A stretch of 64,000 nucleotides of DNA from Herbaspirillum rhizosphaerae (GTDB taxonomy: Bacteria; Pseudomonadota; Gammaproteobacteria; Burkholderiales; Burkholderiaceae_D), in the NCBI RefSeq assembly GCF_001189965.1, contig NZ_LFLU01000002.1, forward strand, positions 496,001 through 560,000. The letters run 5' to 3'. Made by a program: the position numbers and the translations under genes. The notes beneath the pieces were generated by a model that was not told the DNA's origin, ran no database searches, and worked only from the letters and a program-made list of their open reading frames with translations. Below, in pieces: positions 14,728-23,279 of the stretch (the first letter of the stretch is position 1; every line of letters starts with the position of its first letter).

Positions 14728-17084
14728 AACGGGTCGAATTTCCCTTTTTGCAATATCGGCTCGATCTGTTCCGCCGAGACGGGGCGCTGCAGATAGAAAC
14801 CTTGCACTTCATCGCAGCCGATGACTTTGAGGTGCATCAGTTGTTCCTTGCTTTCCACGCCTTCCGCGATGACTTTCAGACCGAGATTGCGCGCCAGCGA
14901 CACCGTGGAGGCGACGATCATGGCGTCGCTGTTGTCGTTGCGGATGTCGCGGATGAAGGAGCGGTCGATCTTGAGCGCATACACCGGCAGCGTCTTGATA
15001 TGGCTGAGGCTGGAGTAGCCGGTGCCGTAGTCGTCCAGGGAAATGCGCAGGCCTTCGTCGCGCAGTTTTTCCAGCACGTTCTTGGCGGCCTCCATGTCGT
15101 CGATGAAGCAGCTTTCGGTGACTTCGATTTCCAGCAGGTAGGGCGCCAGTTTGTATTTCTTGAGTGCGCCGAGTATGGTCTCCAGGAGCAGTTCATCCTG
15201 CAGCTGTTTCACCGACACATTGACGGCGACCGGCAGCAGGGTGATGCCGCGTTTTCGCCATTCGGCCAGCTGCCGGCAGACTTCCTTGATGATCCAGTGG
15301 CCGAGCGGGATGATCAGGTCGTGATCTTCCGCCAGCGGGATGAAGTCGTTGGGGAAGATCAGGCCATGCTCGGGATGCTCCCAGCGGATCAGCGCTTCCA
15401 TGCCGACGATGTCGAAGTTCTGCATCCCCACTTTGGGCTGGTAATGCAGGCAGAATTCGTCGGTCTTGAGCGCCTGCCGGAAACGCGCAAGCAGTTCCAG
15501 GCCGCGCGCCGCGGAGGCGTTGAGCGAGGCGTCGTAGAAGCGGTAGGCGCCGCTGCCGGCTTTCTTGGCGGTGTACATGGCGGTGTCGGCGCTGGTCAGC
15601 AACTCGTCGACGGTCTGGCCGTCGCGCGGATAGAGCGCGATGCCGATGCTTGGCGTGGTCTGGACTTCGTGTCCTTCGAGATCGGGATAGGGGGCGCTGA
15701 TCGCAGCGAGCAACGTGCCGGCGATTTCGGCGACGCGTTCTTCGGCGGCGATCTCCGAAACCAGTACGACGAATTCATCGCCGCCCAGGCGGGCCACCAG
15801 GTCGTATTCGCGCAGCACGCTACGCAAGCGCTTGGCGACGTTCTGCAGCAAGGCGTCGCCGACCGCATGGCCGAGCGTATCGTTGATGACCTTGAACTTG
15901 TCGAGATCGAGGAAGAACAGTGCATACAGCTTGCGGCTGCGGCGCGCGCGCGACAGCTCGGTGGCGGCAATCTCATGAAACAGCATGCGATTGGGAATGC
16001 CGGTCAGGTAGTCGTGCGAGGCGAGCTGATAGGCGCGCGATTTTTCCAGCTCCAGCTGATCGATCAGGCCGCTCTTTTCGCGTTCGGAATACAGCAGCTT
16101 TTCATACAGGCGTTTGCGCCGGTGCGCGATGTTGACGAGCGCATAGCAGAACAGCAACACGATGATGGAAATGATGACGGCCTGGTAGCGATATTCGCGA
16201 TGCGGTTGCGTGAGTTTGCCGAGCACGTATTCCGGATCGCGGCTCACGACGACGGCCAGCGGATAGCGTTCCAGCTTGCGCTGCACGCCGATCTGCTGCG
16301 TGGCTTCGCCGGGACGCACGGCGTGGATTTCGTCATCGGTCTTGTTGTCGACGAGGAAGAGGGCATAGTCTTCGCCCGCAAAATTGCTGCCGCCGGACAA
16401 GGTGCTGCCGCTCAGCTCGGCCAGCTGGAATCCGGTCGAATTGAGGATTTCGATGCGGCTGCCGCTGCTGATGCTGACGTCCTTGTAGGTTCTCAGAAAA
16501 TAGCCGAGGTCGAGGATGGCGGTGAAGAATCCCTGCAATTGATCCTTGTTGGTCTTCAGCGGGATGAGCAGGGGAACGCGCCAGGTGTAGCCGTCTTTCT
16601 TGATCGGCGGGCTGATGATCATGCCGCCCTGGCGTTGCGAATACAGCAGGGACGACACGTAGGCCGCATTGATGAGCTGGGCGAATTCCGGTTCATCCTT
16701 CTGGCGCGCGGATGAGTAGGCCAGGTTGGCGTTGGCGTCGAAAATCGCGACGCGCAAATAGGCCGAATCGCCCAGGAACAAGGGCGACAGGTAGCTGGCG
16801 GCGTGCGCGTCGCCGTCCAGCACGGATTGTCCGATGCGCGAATACAGCAGGGCCTTGCTGAGCACTTCTTCCAGGTTGGCGGAGATGATGGCGGCGACGT
16901 TCTTGCTGTCGGCAACCGAGCTTTCGATTGCCAGCGTCCGTTCATTGTGGATGCGCGTGAAGGTGATGGTCCAGATCACGATCAGCAAAAAGCAGGATAG
17001 CAGCACATAGGCCAGCGACAAGCCCCGGCCATTTTGAAATGCCGTATTCAGCCAGCTTGGCCGCATCGATAATCGTAACCGCAA
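14724..17084 (-). CDS. Membrane GGDEF-EAL c-di-GMP enzyme with periplasmic sensor domain
   Basis: 786 residues: TM1 about 21-41, periplasmic Cache/PDC-like domain about 45-298, TM2 about 302-320, short coiled linker, GGDEF about 350-515, EAL about 530-780. The cyclase motif GGDEF (434-438) and the inhibitory I-site R425-x-x-D428 are intact. The phosphodiesterase motif EAL (563-565), EVTES (654-658) and DDYGTGYSS (684-692) are also intact, so both activities are possible. The start used is TTG 17084, with GAGG seven bases upstream; ATG 17066 is an alternative without a clear Shine-Dalgarno site. The downstream overlapping gene encodes a periplasmic binding protein that may feed the sensor domain. 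Confidence 0.93.
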   Translation of the reverse strand: MRLRLSMRPSWLNTAFQNGRGLSLAYVLLSCFLLIVIWTITFTRIHNERTLAIESSVADSKNVAAIISANLEEVLSKALLYSRIGQSVLDGDAHAASYLSPLFLGDSAYLRVAIFDANANLAYSSARQKDEPEFAQLINAAYVSSLLYSQRQGGMIISPPIKKDGYTWRVPLLIPLKTNKDQLQGFFTAILDLGYFLRTYKDVSISSGSRIEILNSTGFQLAELSGSTLSGGSNFAGEDYALFLVDNKTDDEIHAVRPGEATQQIGVQRKLERYPLAVVVSRDPEYVLGKLTQPHREYRYQAVIISIIVLLFCYALVNIAHRRKRLYEKLLYSEREKSGLIDQLELEKSRAYQLASHDYLTGIPNRMLFHEIAATELSRARRSRKLYALFFLDLDKFKVINDTLGHAVGDALLQNVAKRLRSVLREYDLVARLGGDEFVVLVSEIAAEERVAEIAGTLLAAISAPYPDLEGHEVQTTPSIGIALYPRDGQTVDELLTSADTAMYTAKKAGSGAYRFYDASLNASAARGLELLARFRQALKTDEFCLHYQPKVGMQNFDIVGMEALIRWEHPEHGLIFPNDFIPLAEDHDLIIPLGHWIIKEVCRQLAEWRKRGITLLPVAVNVSVKQLQDELLLETILGALKKYKLAPYLLEIEVTESCFIDDMEAAKNVLEKLRDEGLRISLDDYGTGYSSLSHIKTLPVYALKIDRSFIRDIRNDNSDAMIVASTVSLARNLGLKVIAEGVESKEQLMHLKVIGCDEVQGFYLQRPVSAEQIEPILQKGKFDPL

Positions 17085-17215
17085 CTTTTTGCCTCAATTC
17101 GGGATGTCTTTGCGCTGTTCGCAAAGCGTTTTTTGAAGAGTAAGCGGAAATTGTGTCGAATTGATGACAAGGCCGTCCATTTGTAGCCGGCAGTGGCGCG
17201 GAGGAAACGGCGACG

Positions 17216-17245
17216 CGCTGCACAGGCGCGATTGCCTGCGCAGCG
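17216..17245. terminator. Hairpin between opgD and the GGDEF-EAL gene
   Basis: CGCTGC-ac-AGGC, six-base loop, GCCT-gc-GCAGCG: a GC-rich imperfect hairpin just after the leftward opgD stop (17258). No clear U-tract follows on the minus strand, so termination would be weak or factor-dependent, and readthrough from opgD into the GGDEF-EAL gene is possible. Confidence 0.4.
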
Positions 17246-17257
17246 ATGCAAAGTTTG

Positions 17258-18892
17258 TCAGTAAACGTTGCGGGTCTTGAACGGCTGGTATTGGTAGAGC
17301 CAGGTTTCCGACAAGGTCTGGTTTTTGTGCCGCAGATACAGGCGCAGGTCGACCGGATCGTCGCCGTCGACGGTCAGGTCGAACTGGGCGCGCCAGTGGC
17401 CGGCGACGCCGTTGGGAACTGCTTCGGTGAAAACATAGGAGAAGCTGCCGCGGGTGCTCGACAGCACCGCTTCCGGCAACTCGCCGAAAGCCAGCTTTTC
17501 CAGCGGCGCGCCCTTGAATTCGACCATGAACTTGCGCACATTGGGCGGACGCGGCTGGCCCGGCTGGCCGCCGTTGCCAAGGCGCGTGGCGACGCAGCGC
17601 GCCAGCGGCGACGGATAGGGTTCGTCCTTGAGCCAGTGCAGGCGGTAGCGCAGGCGGTAGCTGTTGCCGGCGGCGGCTTTGGCTTTCGGTACCCACATGG
17701 CGACGATGTTGTCGTGGATCTCGTCATCGGTCGGGATTTCGATCAGTTGCACCGAACCTTCGCCCCAGCCTTCCAGCGGTTCCACCCACAGGCTCGGGCG
17801 GCGCTCGTAATGCACGCCATCCTGGTAGTGGTCGAAGTTGCGGTCGCGCTGCAGCAGGCCGAAGCCGCGCGGGTTGTTGTCGCCGAACGCCGAGGCGGTG
17901 ATGCGCGCCGGGTTGTTGAGCGGACGCCAGATGTGTTCGCCGTTGCCGTTCCAGATGGCCAGGCCGTCGGAGTCGTGCACCTCGGGACGCCAGTCGGCGC
18001 CGGTGCCTTTGACGGCCTCCGAGAACCACAGCATGGAAGTCGCCGGGGCAATGCCGAGACGACCGACGTCCTTGCGCAGGAACAGCGCGCAGTCGACGTC
18101 CATGATCACGCCGGGCACGCCGCCGGCGTCGCGGCGCATGATGAACTTGTAGGCGCCGACGATGCTGGGGCCGTCCAGCATGGCATACACCACGACGGTG
18201 TCGCTCTTGTCGGCCGGGGCTTCGAAATAGAAGTGCGTGAAGTTGGGAAATTCTTCCGGCTTGCCGGCCTGGGCGACGTCGATGGCGATGCCGCGCGCCG
18301 ACAGGCCGTATTGGTACAGGTCGCCGATGGCGCGGAAATAGGAGGCGCCGAGGAAGGCGACCCAGTCGTTCTTGCGCCAGTCAAGCTTGGCCTGGTCGCC
18401 GCTGCGGCTTTCCTGGAAGCGGAAGCCGGCAAAGCCGCTGCCGCGCGGCAGCTTGCGCGCCGGGCTGTCGGCCGGCATGTCGAAATAGCTTTCGTCGTAC
18501 AGGATTTCGCGCGCCTTGGCGTTGCTGCCTGCACTGCTGGTACCTTCGAGCGTGTACATGTGCACCGGCGCCTGGAAGAAGCGGCCGAGGTGGAAGAAGG
18601 TCACCGGGAATTGTCCCGGACCATCCGCGAACAGGGACGAGTCGGTATTGAATCTGATCTTGCCGTGCGCCTCGTAGTCGATCTTGTCGAGGATCTCGGC
18701 CGGCGGCTTGTTCTGCGCCTTGTAGGGCGATTGCGCAGTGGTGCGCGCCTGGGCGATCAGGGCGTCGAAGGAGAAGGGCGCGGGATTGCCGAGCTTGATG
18801 CGATTGGCGGCGAGCGCTTCGGGAGGAATGCCGAGGGCGGCGAGAGCGGCGGTCGCGGTGGCAGAGCTCAGGAAGGTGCGTCGATTGATCAT
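17258..18892 (-). CDS. opgD: Periplasmic glucan biosynthesis protein (OpgD/MdoD type)
   Basis: 544 residues with a twin-arginine signal (NRRTFLSSATATAALAAL, Ala-rich end near 29), so exported folded through Tat as known for OpgD. The mature protein carries the MdoG family core: PFSFDALIAQARTTAQSPYK near 38, LGRFFQAPVHMYTLEG, FPNFTHFYFEAP and a C-terminal Ig-like part. These proteins shape the backbone of osmoregulated periplasmic glucans. The Tat signal favours OpgD over OpgG, which uses Sec. No opgH synthase gene is in the window. The 280 bp upstream hold its promoter and abut the riboswitch region on the opposite strand. Confidence 0.9.
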   Translation of the reverse strand: MINRRTFLSSATATAALAALGIPPEALAANRIKLGNPAPFSFDALIAQARTTAQSPYKAQNKPPAEILDKIDYEAHGKIRFNTDSSLFADGPGQFPVTFFHLGRFFQAPVHMYTLEGTSSAGSNAKAREILYDESYFDMPADSPARKLPRGSGFAGFRFQESRSGDQAKLDWRKNDWVAFLGASYFRAIGDLYQYGLSARGIAIDVAQAGKPEEFPNFTHFYFEAPADKSDTVVVYAMLDGPSIVGAYKFIMRRDAGGVPGVIMDVDCALFLRKDVGRLGIAPATSMLWFSEAVKGTGADWRPEVHDSDGLAIWNGNGEHIWRPLNNPARITASAFGDNNPRGFGLLQRDRNFDHYQDGVHYERRPSLWVEPLEGWGEGSVQLIEIPTDDEIHDNIVAMWVPKAKAAAGNSYRLRYRLHWLKDEPYPSPLARCVATRLGNGGQPGQPRPPNVRKFMVEFKGAPLEKLAFGELPEAVLSSTRGSFSYVFTEAVPNGVAGHWRAQFDLTVDGDDPVDLRLYLRHKNQTLSETWLYQYQPFKTRNVY

Positions 18893-19144
18893 AGGCGAGA
18901 TGTCGAATGATTAATGCTGTCCGGAAACAGCAAGGATTGGTCGGGAGCGCTGTGTGGTGCAAATGAGTCGCTTCAGTCGGTGGATATCCGACCGCGATGA
19001 TTGACGATGCAGCAAGGTGGAAATCCTAGCATGACCACGGCGCTCGCGTGGATGTGCGATGCCGGGCCAGCATGCTTGCCCGGAGGCTACTTGATAAAGA
19101 GTCTCATGCCGGGGCTTGGTTCCTGCGTCTTTGTGTATTTTCTG

Positions 19145-19173
19145 TGGACGCATAAAAATTAATTGAGTAAAAT
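19145..19173 (+). promoter_or_regulatory. Promoter of the manganese riboswitch transcript
   Basis: -35 TGGACG (19145-19150), 17-bp spacer and -10 TAAAAT (19168-19173) place the transcription start at about 19180, a few bases before the conserved GGGGAGTAG of the aptamer. The fit between start site and aptamer edge supports the call. Confidence 0.65.
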
Positions 19174-19179
19174 TCGCCC

Positions 19180-19287
19180 GTCATTGGGGAGTAGTCGCCT
19201 TCCACCCTGAGGAGGGGCTTATGTCAACATACTTGGTCCACACGACCATGGCATAAGCGGTCCTAAAAGCTTGACAAGACCTTTGAC
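19180..19287 (+). ncRNA. yybP-ykoY manganese riboswitch aptamer
   Basis: Contains the family-conserved segments in order: GGGGAGTAG (about 19186-19194), ATGTCAACATACTTGG (L3 region) and GACAAGACCTTTG near the 3' end. Helices are visible: GCTTATG (19217-19223) pairs with CATAAGC (19252-19258), with an inner GGTC (19235-19238)/GACC (19244-19247). yybP-ykoY RNAs bind Mn2+ and commonly precede Mn exporters; the gene downstream encodes an MneA-type exporter. The 3' strand of the aptamer overlaps the left arm of the terminator at 19283, so Mn2+ binding should prevent termination and turn the exporter on. Confidence 0.93.
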
Positions 19288-19335
19288 CACGTTGCCTCCG
19301 GAATGGCCGGGGAGAGGCGTGGTCAATCGTTTTTT
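19283..19335 (+). terminator. Riboswitch expression platform: intrinsic terminator before mneA
   Basis: TTGACCAC (19283-19290) and GCCTC (19294-19298) pair with GAGGC (19314-19318) and GTGGTCAA (19319-19326), followed by TCG and six Ts (19330-19335). This is a strong hairpin with a U-tract located between aptamer and start codon. Its left arm shares sequence with the aptamer 3' strand, making the two structures exclusive. Confidence 0.88.
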
Positions 19336-19356
19336 GTCCGGCCATGGAGACCCCAA

Positions 19357-19932
19357 TTGGATGCATTTCTCATTTCTACCGGCGTAGTCGCCTTAGCTGA
19401 AATCGGCGACAAGACGCAACTGCTGGCCTTTATCCTCGCTGCAAAATTCCGCAAACCGATTCCCATCATCCTGGGCGTTCTGGTGTCGACCATTGCCAAT
19501 CACGCTTTTGCCGGCGCGCTGGGCGCATGGATCACTTCGCTGGTCTCGCCTGAAACCATGCGCTGGATTCTCGGCGTATCCTTCATCGGCATGGCGATCT
19601 GGACGCTGATCCCGGACAAGTTCGACGAGAGCGAAGCCAAGTTCGCGCGTTTCGGCGTCTTCGGCACCACCGTGATTGCCTTCTTCCTGGCGGAGATGGG
19701 CGACAAGACGCAGGTGGCGACGGTCGCGCTGGCGGCGCAGTATCACGCTTTCGTGCCGGTGGTTGCCGGAACGACGCTGGGCATGATGATCGCCAATGTG
19801 CCGGCGGTGTTGCTGGGCGACCGTATCGCGGGCAAGATCCCGGTGCGCATCGTGCACGCCATCGCTGCGTTGATCTTCGCGATCATCGGTGTGGCGACCC
19901 TGCTCGGCGCGGGCAAGTCGCTCGGCATCTGA
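19357..19932 (+). CDS. mneA: Manganese exporter, UPF0016/GDT1 family (MneA type)
   Basis: 191-residue membrane protein with two repeated halves, each carrying the family metal motif: EIGDKTQ near residue 14 and EMGDKTQ near 113. About six TM segments. The start is TTG 19357, preceded by GGAGA six bases upstream and matching the usual N-terminus (DAFLISTGVVALAEIGDKTQ); an ATG at 19303 lies inside the riboswitch terminator and is rejected. Homologues in Vibrio and Xanthomonas export Mn2+ and are riboswitch controlled. A bidirectional terminator follows. Confidence 0.94.
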   Translation: MDAFLISTGVVALAEIGDKTQLLAFILAAKFRKPIPIILGVLVSTIANHAFAGALGAWITSLVSPETMRWILGVSFIGMAIWTLIPDKFDESEAKFARFGVFGTTVIAFFLAEMGDKTQVATVALAAQYHAFVPVVAGTTLGMMIANVPAVLLGDRIAGKIPVRIVHAIAALIFAIIGVATLLGAGKSLGI

Positions 19933-19988
19933 GTCTGGCGGCAGCGTTTCGAGGTGTCAGGAACCTGGATGTCGCTCATCGCTTCGCA

Positions 19989-20022
19989 ATAAAAAAGGCC
20001 CGCAATGCGGGCCTTTTTTATT
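19989..20022. terminator. Bidirectional terminator between mneA and asparaginase
   Basis: GGCCCGC (19997-20003), loop AAT, GCGGGCC (20007-20013), flanked by AAAAAA on the left and TTTTTT on the right. It is nearly symmetrical and serves both convergent genes. Confidence 0.93.
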
Positions 20023-20037
20023 GCTGTACTAACCAGA

Positions 20038-21105
20038 TCAATACGAATAGAAGATCTTTTGGATTTCTTTGGTATCGGATGTCTTGGTCAGTGCCAGCAT
20101 CAGCAGGATGCGTGCTTTTTGCGCGTTCAGCGTGTCGGAAACAACGAAGTCCAGCTTGTCGTCATCCGCTTCGCCGTTGCGCGCCACAATGCCTTGGCCG
20201 ACGCGGCTGGCGCGAACGATCACGACGCCTTTTTTGCGTGCTTCAGTCAGCGATGGCGCAACGGTGTTGTTCAGGCTGCCGTCACCCACGCCGGCGTGGA
20301 TGATGCCCTTGGCGCCGGCGGCGACGAAGGCGTTCAGCGCGATCGGGTTCATGTTGGCGTAACCGTAGACGATGTCGACTTGCGGCAGGGAATCCATCTT
20401 CGAGATGTCGAATTCGGAATCAACGGTGTGCTTGCGTGTCGACTGACGATAGAAGAACGGCTTGCTGCCCTGGATGTAGCCCAGGAAACCCAGTTCAGGC
20501 GTCTTGAAGGTATCCAGTGTGGAGGTGTTGGTCTTGGTCACTTCGCGAGCGGCATTGATCTGATCGTTCAGCGTCACCAGCACGCCCTTGCCGATGGCTT
20601 CCTGGCTGCCTGCCAGCAATACGGCGTTGTACAGGTTGATCGGGCCGTCGGCGCTGATCGCTGTCGATGGACGCATGGAGCCGACGATCACGACCGGCTT
20701 CTTGCTGTGTACTGTCAGGTCGAGGAAGTAGGCAGTCTCTTCGATAGTGTCTGTGCCGTGCGTGATCACGATGCCGTCAACGTCGCTTTGCGCCAGCAGC
20801 GTGTTCACGCGCTTGGACAGCTTCAGCCAGTAGTCGTTGTTCATGTTTTCGCTGGCGATCTGGAATACTTGTTCGCCCTTGACGTTGGCGACTTTCTTCA
20901 GTTCCGGCACGGCGTCGATCAGCGCTTCCACGCCGATTTTTGCTGCGGTGTAGCCGACGGTTGTCGTGCTGGTGGCGCCGGTGCCGGCGATAGTGCCGCC
21001 GGTTGCCAGGATCATGACGTTGGGAAGTTTTTGCGCGTGCGCGACGGATACCAGAGCAGCACAAGCCAGGATCAGAAACTGGCCGAAGATCTTTTTGGAA
21101 TACAT
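20038..21105 (-). CDS. ansB: Type II (periplasmic) L-asparaginase
   Basis: Hydrolyses asparagine (and perhaps glutamine) to the acid and ammonia in the periplasm. From ATG 21105 (MYSKKIFGQFLILACAALV) it is 355 residues with a signal peptide cut near VAHA-Q at about 24; GAGGAACGAC before the ATG is a good ribosome-binding site. A longer frame to 21222 adds an implausible N-terminus. Both catalytic motifs are present: ATGGTIAGTG (Thr nucleophile) near 34 and VITHGTDTIEETAYFLD near 113 (Thr-Asp pair). It is a single gene, convergent with mneA. Likely supplies nitrogen or a four-carbon acid. Confidence 0.94.
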   Translation of the reverse strand: MYSKKIFGQFLILACAALVSVAHAQKLPNVMILATGGTIAGTGATSTTTVGYTAAKIGVEALIDAVPELKKVANVKGEQVFQIASENMNNDYWLKLSKRVNTLLAQSDVDGIVITHGTDTIEETAYFLDLTVHSKKPVVIVGSMRPSTAISADGPINLYNAVLLAGSQEAIGKGVLVTLNDQINAAREVTKTNTSTLDTFKTPELGFLGYIQGSKPFFYRQSTRKHTVDSEFDISKMDSLPQVDIVYGYANMNPIALNAFVAAGAKGIIHAGVGDGSLNNTVAPSLTEARKKGVVIVRASRVGQGIVARNGEADDDKLDFVVSDTLNAQKARILLMLALTKTSDTKEIQKIFYSY

Positions 21106-21222
21106 GTCGTTCCTCTTGGTGAAAGTATGTTTTTTAGTCTCGTCTCCGTTTGTTCCAACGCGAGCAGATTTCGTCGGAAGCAACCCTCGTGAGGCGCGGA
21201 GAGCAGCCACGATAGCACTCAT

Positions 21223-21704
21223 TGCGGCTTCTTAGAAGATGTCTTGGATAAAATCGGGAACTATTTTTTCATGCAGATAATGACTCAAATTATTTGCTCG
21301 CAAGGAGTGCAGGGAGAGCGCTTTTTGAGGGCACGGCGGAGGTGGTTTTGCACTTAAATTGCCCGTCTGGGCGCGATACCGGACGACATCTGCGCAGTGC
21401 AAATTGCATACTCAAAAGAATGCCTGTGCGGCGGTTTCGGGTTTGCGAGCATTTTCAATTTTTTGGCTTTCGTTATTTTTGTTAAATCCAAAAAAGCCGT
21501 ATCGAATTCTTGATTCTATTCAAGAATGTGCTTGCCCGGGAAATTGAATGGCATATCGTTGTTGCCCGCAGTCAGTTTCTTCGTCAATTCTGGAATGGGA
21601 TTGGCCTTTTTGTTTATATAGGTACAATGAAATCGGACGTTGCCGCGCTATGAAGTTCGTGAAGTGAGGCAGTGTGTCGAGAACCGGAATTGATTGGAGA
21701 AAAG
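21223..21704. other. Non-coding region upstream of amn
   Basis: About 480 bp, locally AT-rich, with no convincing gene on either strand. It holds an 8-bp perfect hairpin ATTCTTGA-TTCTAT-TCAAGAAT (21506-21527) and the likely amn promoter at 21601-21628. The hairpin lies about 75 bp upstream of that promoter and could be a regulator site. Small open frames here have no ribosome-binding site or recognisable content. Confidence 0.55.
21601..21628 (+). promoter_or_regulatory. Candidate amn promoter
   Basis: TTGGCC (21601-21606), 16-bp spacer, TACAAT (21623-21628). It predicts a transcription start near 21635, about 70 bases before the preferred TTG start. It is the best sigma-70 match in the gap. 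Confidence 0.55.
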
Positions 21705-23204
21705 TTGTTGACCGAAAAATTTACCGATCCGCAAGAGGCGGTCGATCGCGTGATCGAAATCTATGAGCACAACACCGCCATCCTCCGTGATGCCTTCAAG
21801 CGTTTCGCCAAAGGCGAAGTGCTGCAGGAGCGCGTGCGAGCGTGCTATCCCTTCGTGCGCATCACGACCGAAAAAGTCACGCATACCGATACGCGCCAGT
21901 CGTTCGGGTTTGTCGCCGGCCCGGGCACTTACCAGACCACGCTGACGCGACCGACGCTGTTCAAGAATTACCTGCTGAGCCAGTTCAAGCTGCTGCTGAG
22001 CAATCATCAGGAGCCGCTGGAAGTCGGCGTGAGCGACCTGCCGATTCCGGTGCACTTTGCGTTTGCCGAAGGCATACACGTCGAGGGCGATCTGGATCCG
22101 GATCATTTGCGTCTCTTGCCGGACGTGTTCGATCTGCCGGATCTGGCCGAGATGGATGACCGCATCGTCAACGGCACCTATGAAGTCGACAACGGCGGCT
22201 GGCGCGACGGTATTCATCCGCTGGCCTTGTTCACCGGGCCGCGCATCGATTATTCGCTGCACCGTTTGCGTCACTATACGGCGACGGCGCCGCAGCAATT
22301 TCAGCGCTATGTGCTGTTCACCAACTACGCGTTCTACGTCGACGAGTTCGTGCGCATGGGACGCGAGCTGATGCAGGCAACCGACGATCCTGAGCTACGT
22401 ACCTATCGCCAGCAATATACGGCCTTCGTCGAACCGGGCAACGTGACCACGCCGAACGCCAACGTCGAAGGCATGAAGGGCATGCCGAGCACCGGCACGC
22501 CGCCAGTGCGCCAGCCGCAGATGCCGGCGTATCACCTGCAGCGCGCGGACGGCACCGGCATCACGCTGGTCAATATCGGCGTCGGCCCCTCCAACGCCAA
22601 GACCATCACGGATCATATTGCCGTGTTGCGTCCGCATGGCTGGATCATGCTCGGTCACTGCGCGGGCTTGTCGTCGTCGCAGCGCATGGGCGACTATGTG
22701 CTGGCACATGCTTACGTACGCGACGATCACGTGCTGGATGACGACCTGCCGCTGTGGGTGCCGATCCCGGCGCTGGCGGAAGTGCAGCTGGCATTGCAGG
22801 ACGCCGTGGCCGGCATCACGCAGCTGGAAGGCTATGAACTCAAGCGCATCATGCGCACCGGCACCGTGGCGTCCGTGGATGACCGCAACTGGGAACTACG
22901 CGACCATCGCACGCCCTTGCTGCGCTTCAGCCAGAGCCGCGCGATTGCGTTGGATATGGAAAGCGCGACGGTGGCGGCCAACGGCTTCCGTTTCCGCGTG
23001 CCGTATGGCACCTTGCTGTGTGTTTCCGACAAGCCCTTGCATGGCGAGATCAAGTTACCCGGCATGGCGAATCGTTTTTACGAGCAGCGCGTGGCGCAGC
23101 ATCTGAAGATCGGTATCCGTGCACTGGAGTTGTTGCGCAACCACGGCATTGAGCAATTGCACAGCCGCAAGCTGCGCAGTTTCGGCGAGCCGGCGTTCCG
23201 TTAA
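21705..23204 (+). CDS. amn: AMP nucleosidase
   Basis: Cleaves AMP to adenine and ribose 5-phosphate, tuning the adenylate pool. About 499 residues, matching Amn: a proteobacterial N-terminal domain (YPFVRITTEKV, SFGFVAGPGTYQTTLTRP) and a C-terminal phosphorylase/nucleosidase domain with VNIGVGPSNAKTITDHIA, GWIMLGHCAGL and the ALDMESATVAANG active-site block. The start is uncertain: GTG 21672, TTG 21705 or TTG 21708. GGAGA at 21696-21700 supports 21705/21708, while GTG 21672 has GAGG only two bases away. Single gene with its own promoter and terminator. Confidence 0.93.
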   Translation: MLTEKFTDPQEAVDRVIEIYEHNTAILRDAFKRFAKGEVLQERVRACYPFVRITTEKVTHTDTRQSFGFVAGPGTYQTTLTRPTLFKNYLLSQFKLLLSNHQEPLEVGVSDLPIPVHFAFAEGIHVEGDLDPDHLRLLPDVFDLPDLAEMDDRIVNGTYEVDNGGWRDGIHPLALFTGPRIDYSLHRLRHYTATAPQQFQRYVLFTNYAFYVDEFVRMGRELMQATDDPELRTYRQQYTAFVEPGNVTTPNANVEGMKGMPSTGTPPVRQPQMPAYHLQRADGTGITLVNIGVGPSNAKTITDHIAVLRPHGWIMLGHCAGLSSSQRMGDYVLAHAYVRDDHVLDDDLPLWVPIPALAEVQLALQDAVAGITQLEGYELKRIMRTGTVASVDDRNWELRDHRTPLLRFSQSRAIALDMESATVAANGFRFRVPYGTLLCVSDKPLHGEIKLPGMANRFYEQRVAQHLKIGIRALELLRNHGIEQLHSRKLRSFGEPAFR

Positions 23205-23229
23205 GTCTGGAGTTTTGTCGGTGGTAAGC

Positions 23230-23268
23230 GAGCCGGTGCTGGTAATCCAGCATCGGCTCTTTGCATTT
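23230..23268 (+). terminator. Terminator after amn
   Basis: GAGCCGGTGCTGG (23230-23242), loop TAAT, CCAGCATCGGCTC (23247-23259) with one G-U pair, then TTTGCATTT. It lies 25 bp after the amn stop, before the convergent MFS gene. Confidence 0.8.
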
Positions 23269-23279
23269 CAAGGCTGTAT

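Noticed and set aside
14748..16715. 655-codon plus-strand frame opposite the GGDEF-EAL gene
   Set aside because: No recognisable domain; the minus strand has intact GGDEF and EAL motifs.
21106..21222. N-terminal extension of the asparaginase
   Set aside because: It would bury the signal peptide; ATG 21105 has a good ribosome-binding site.
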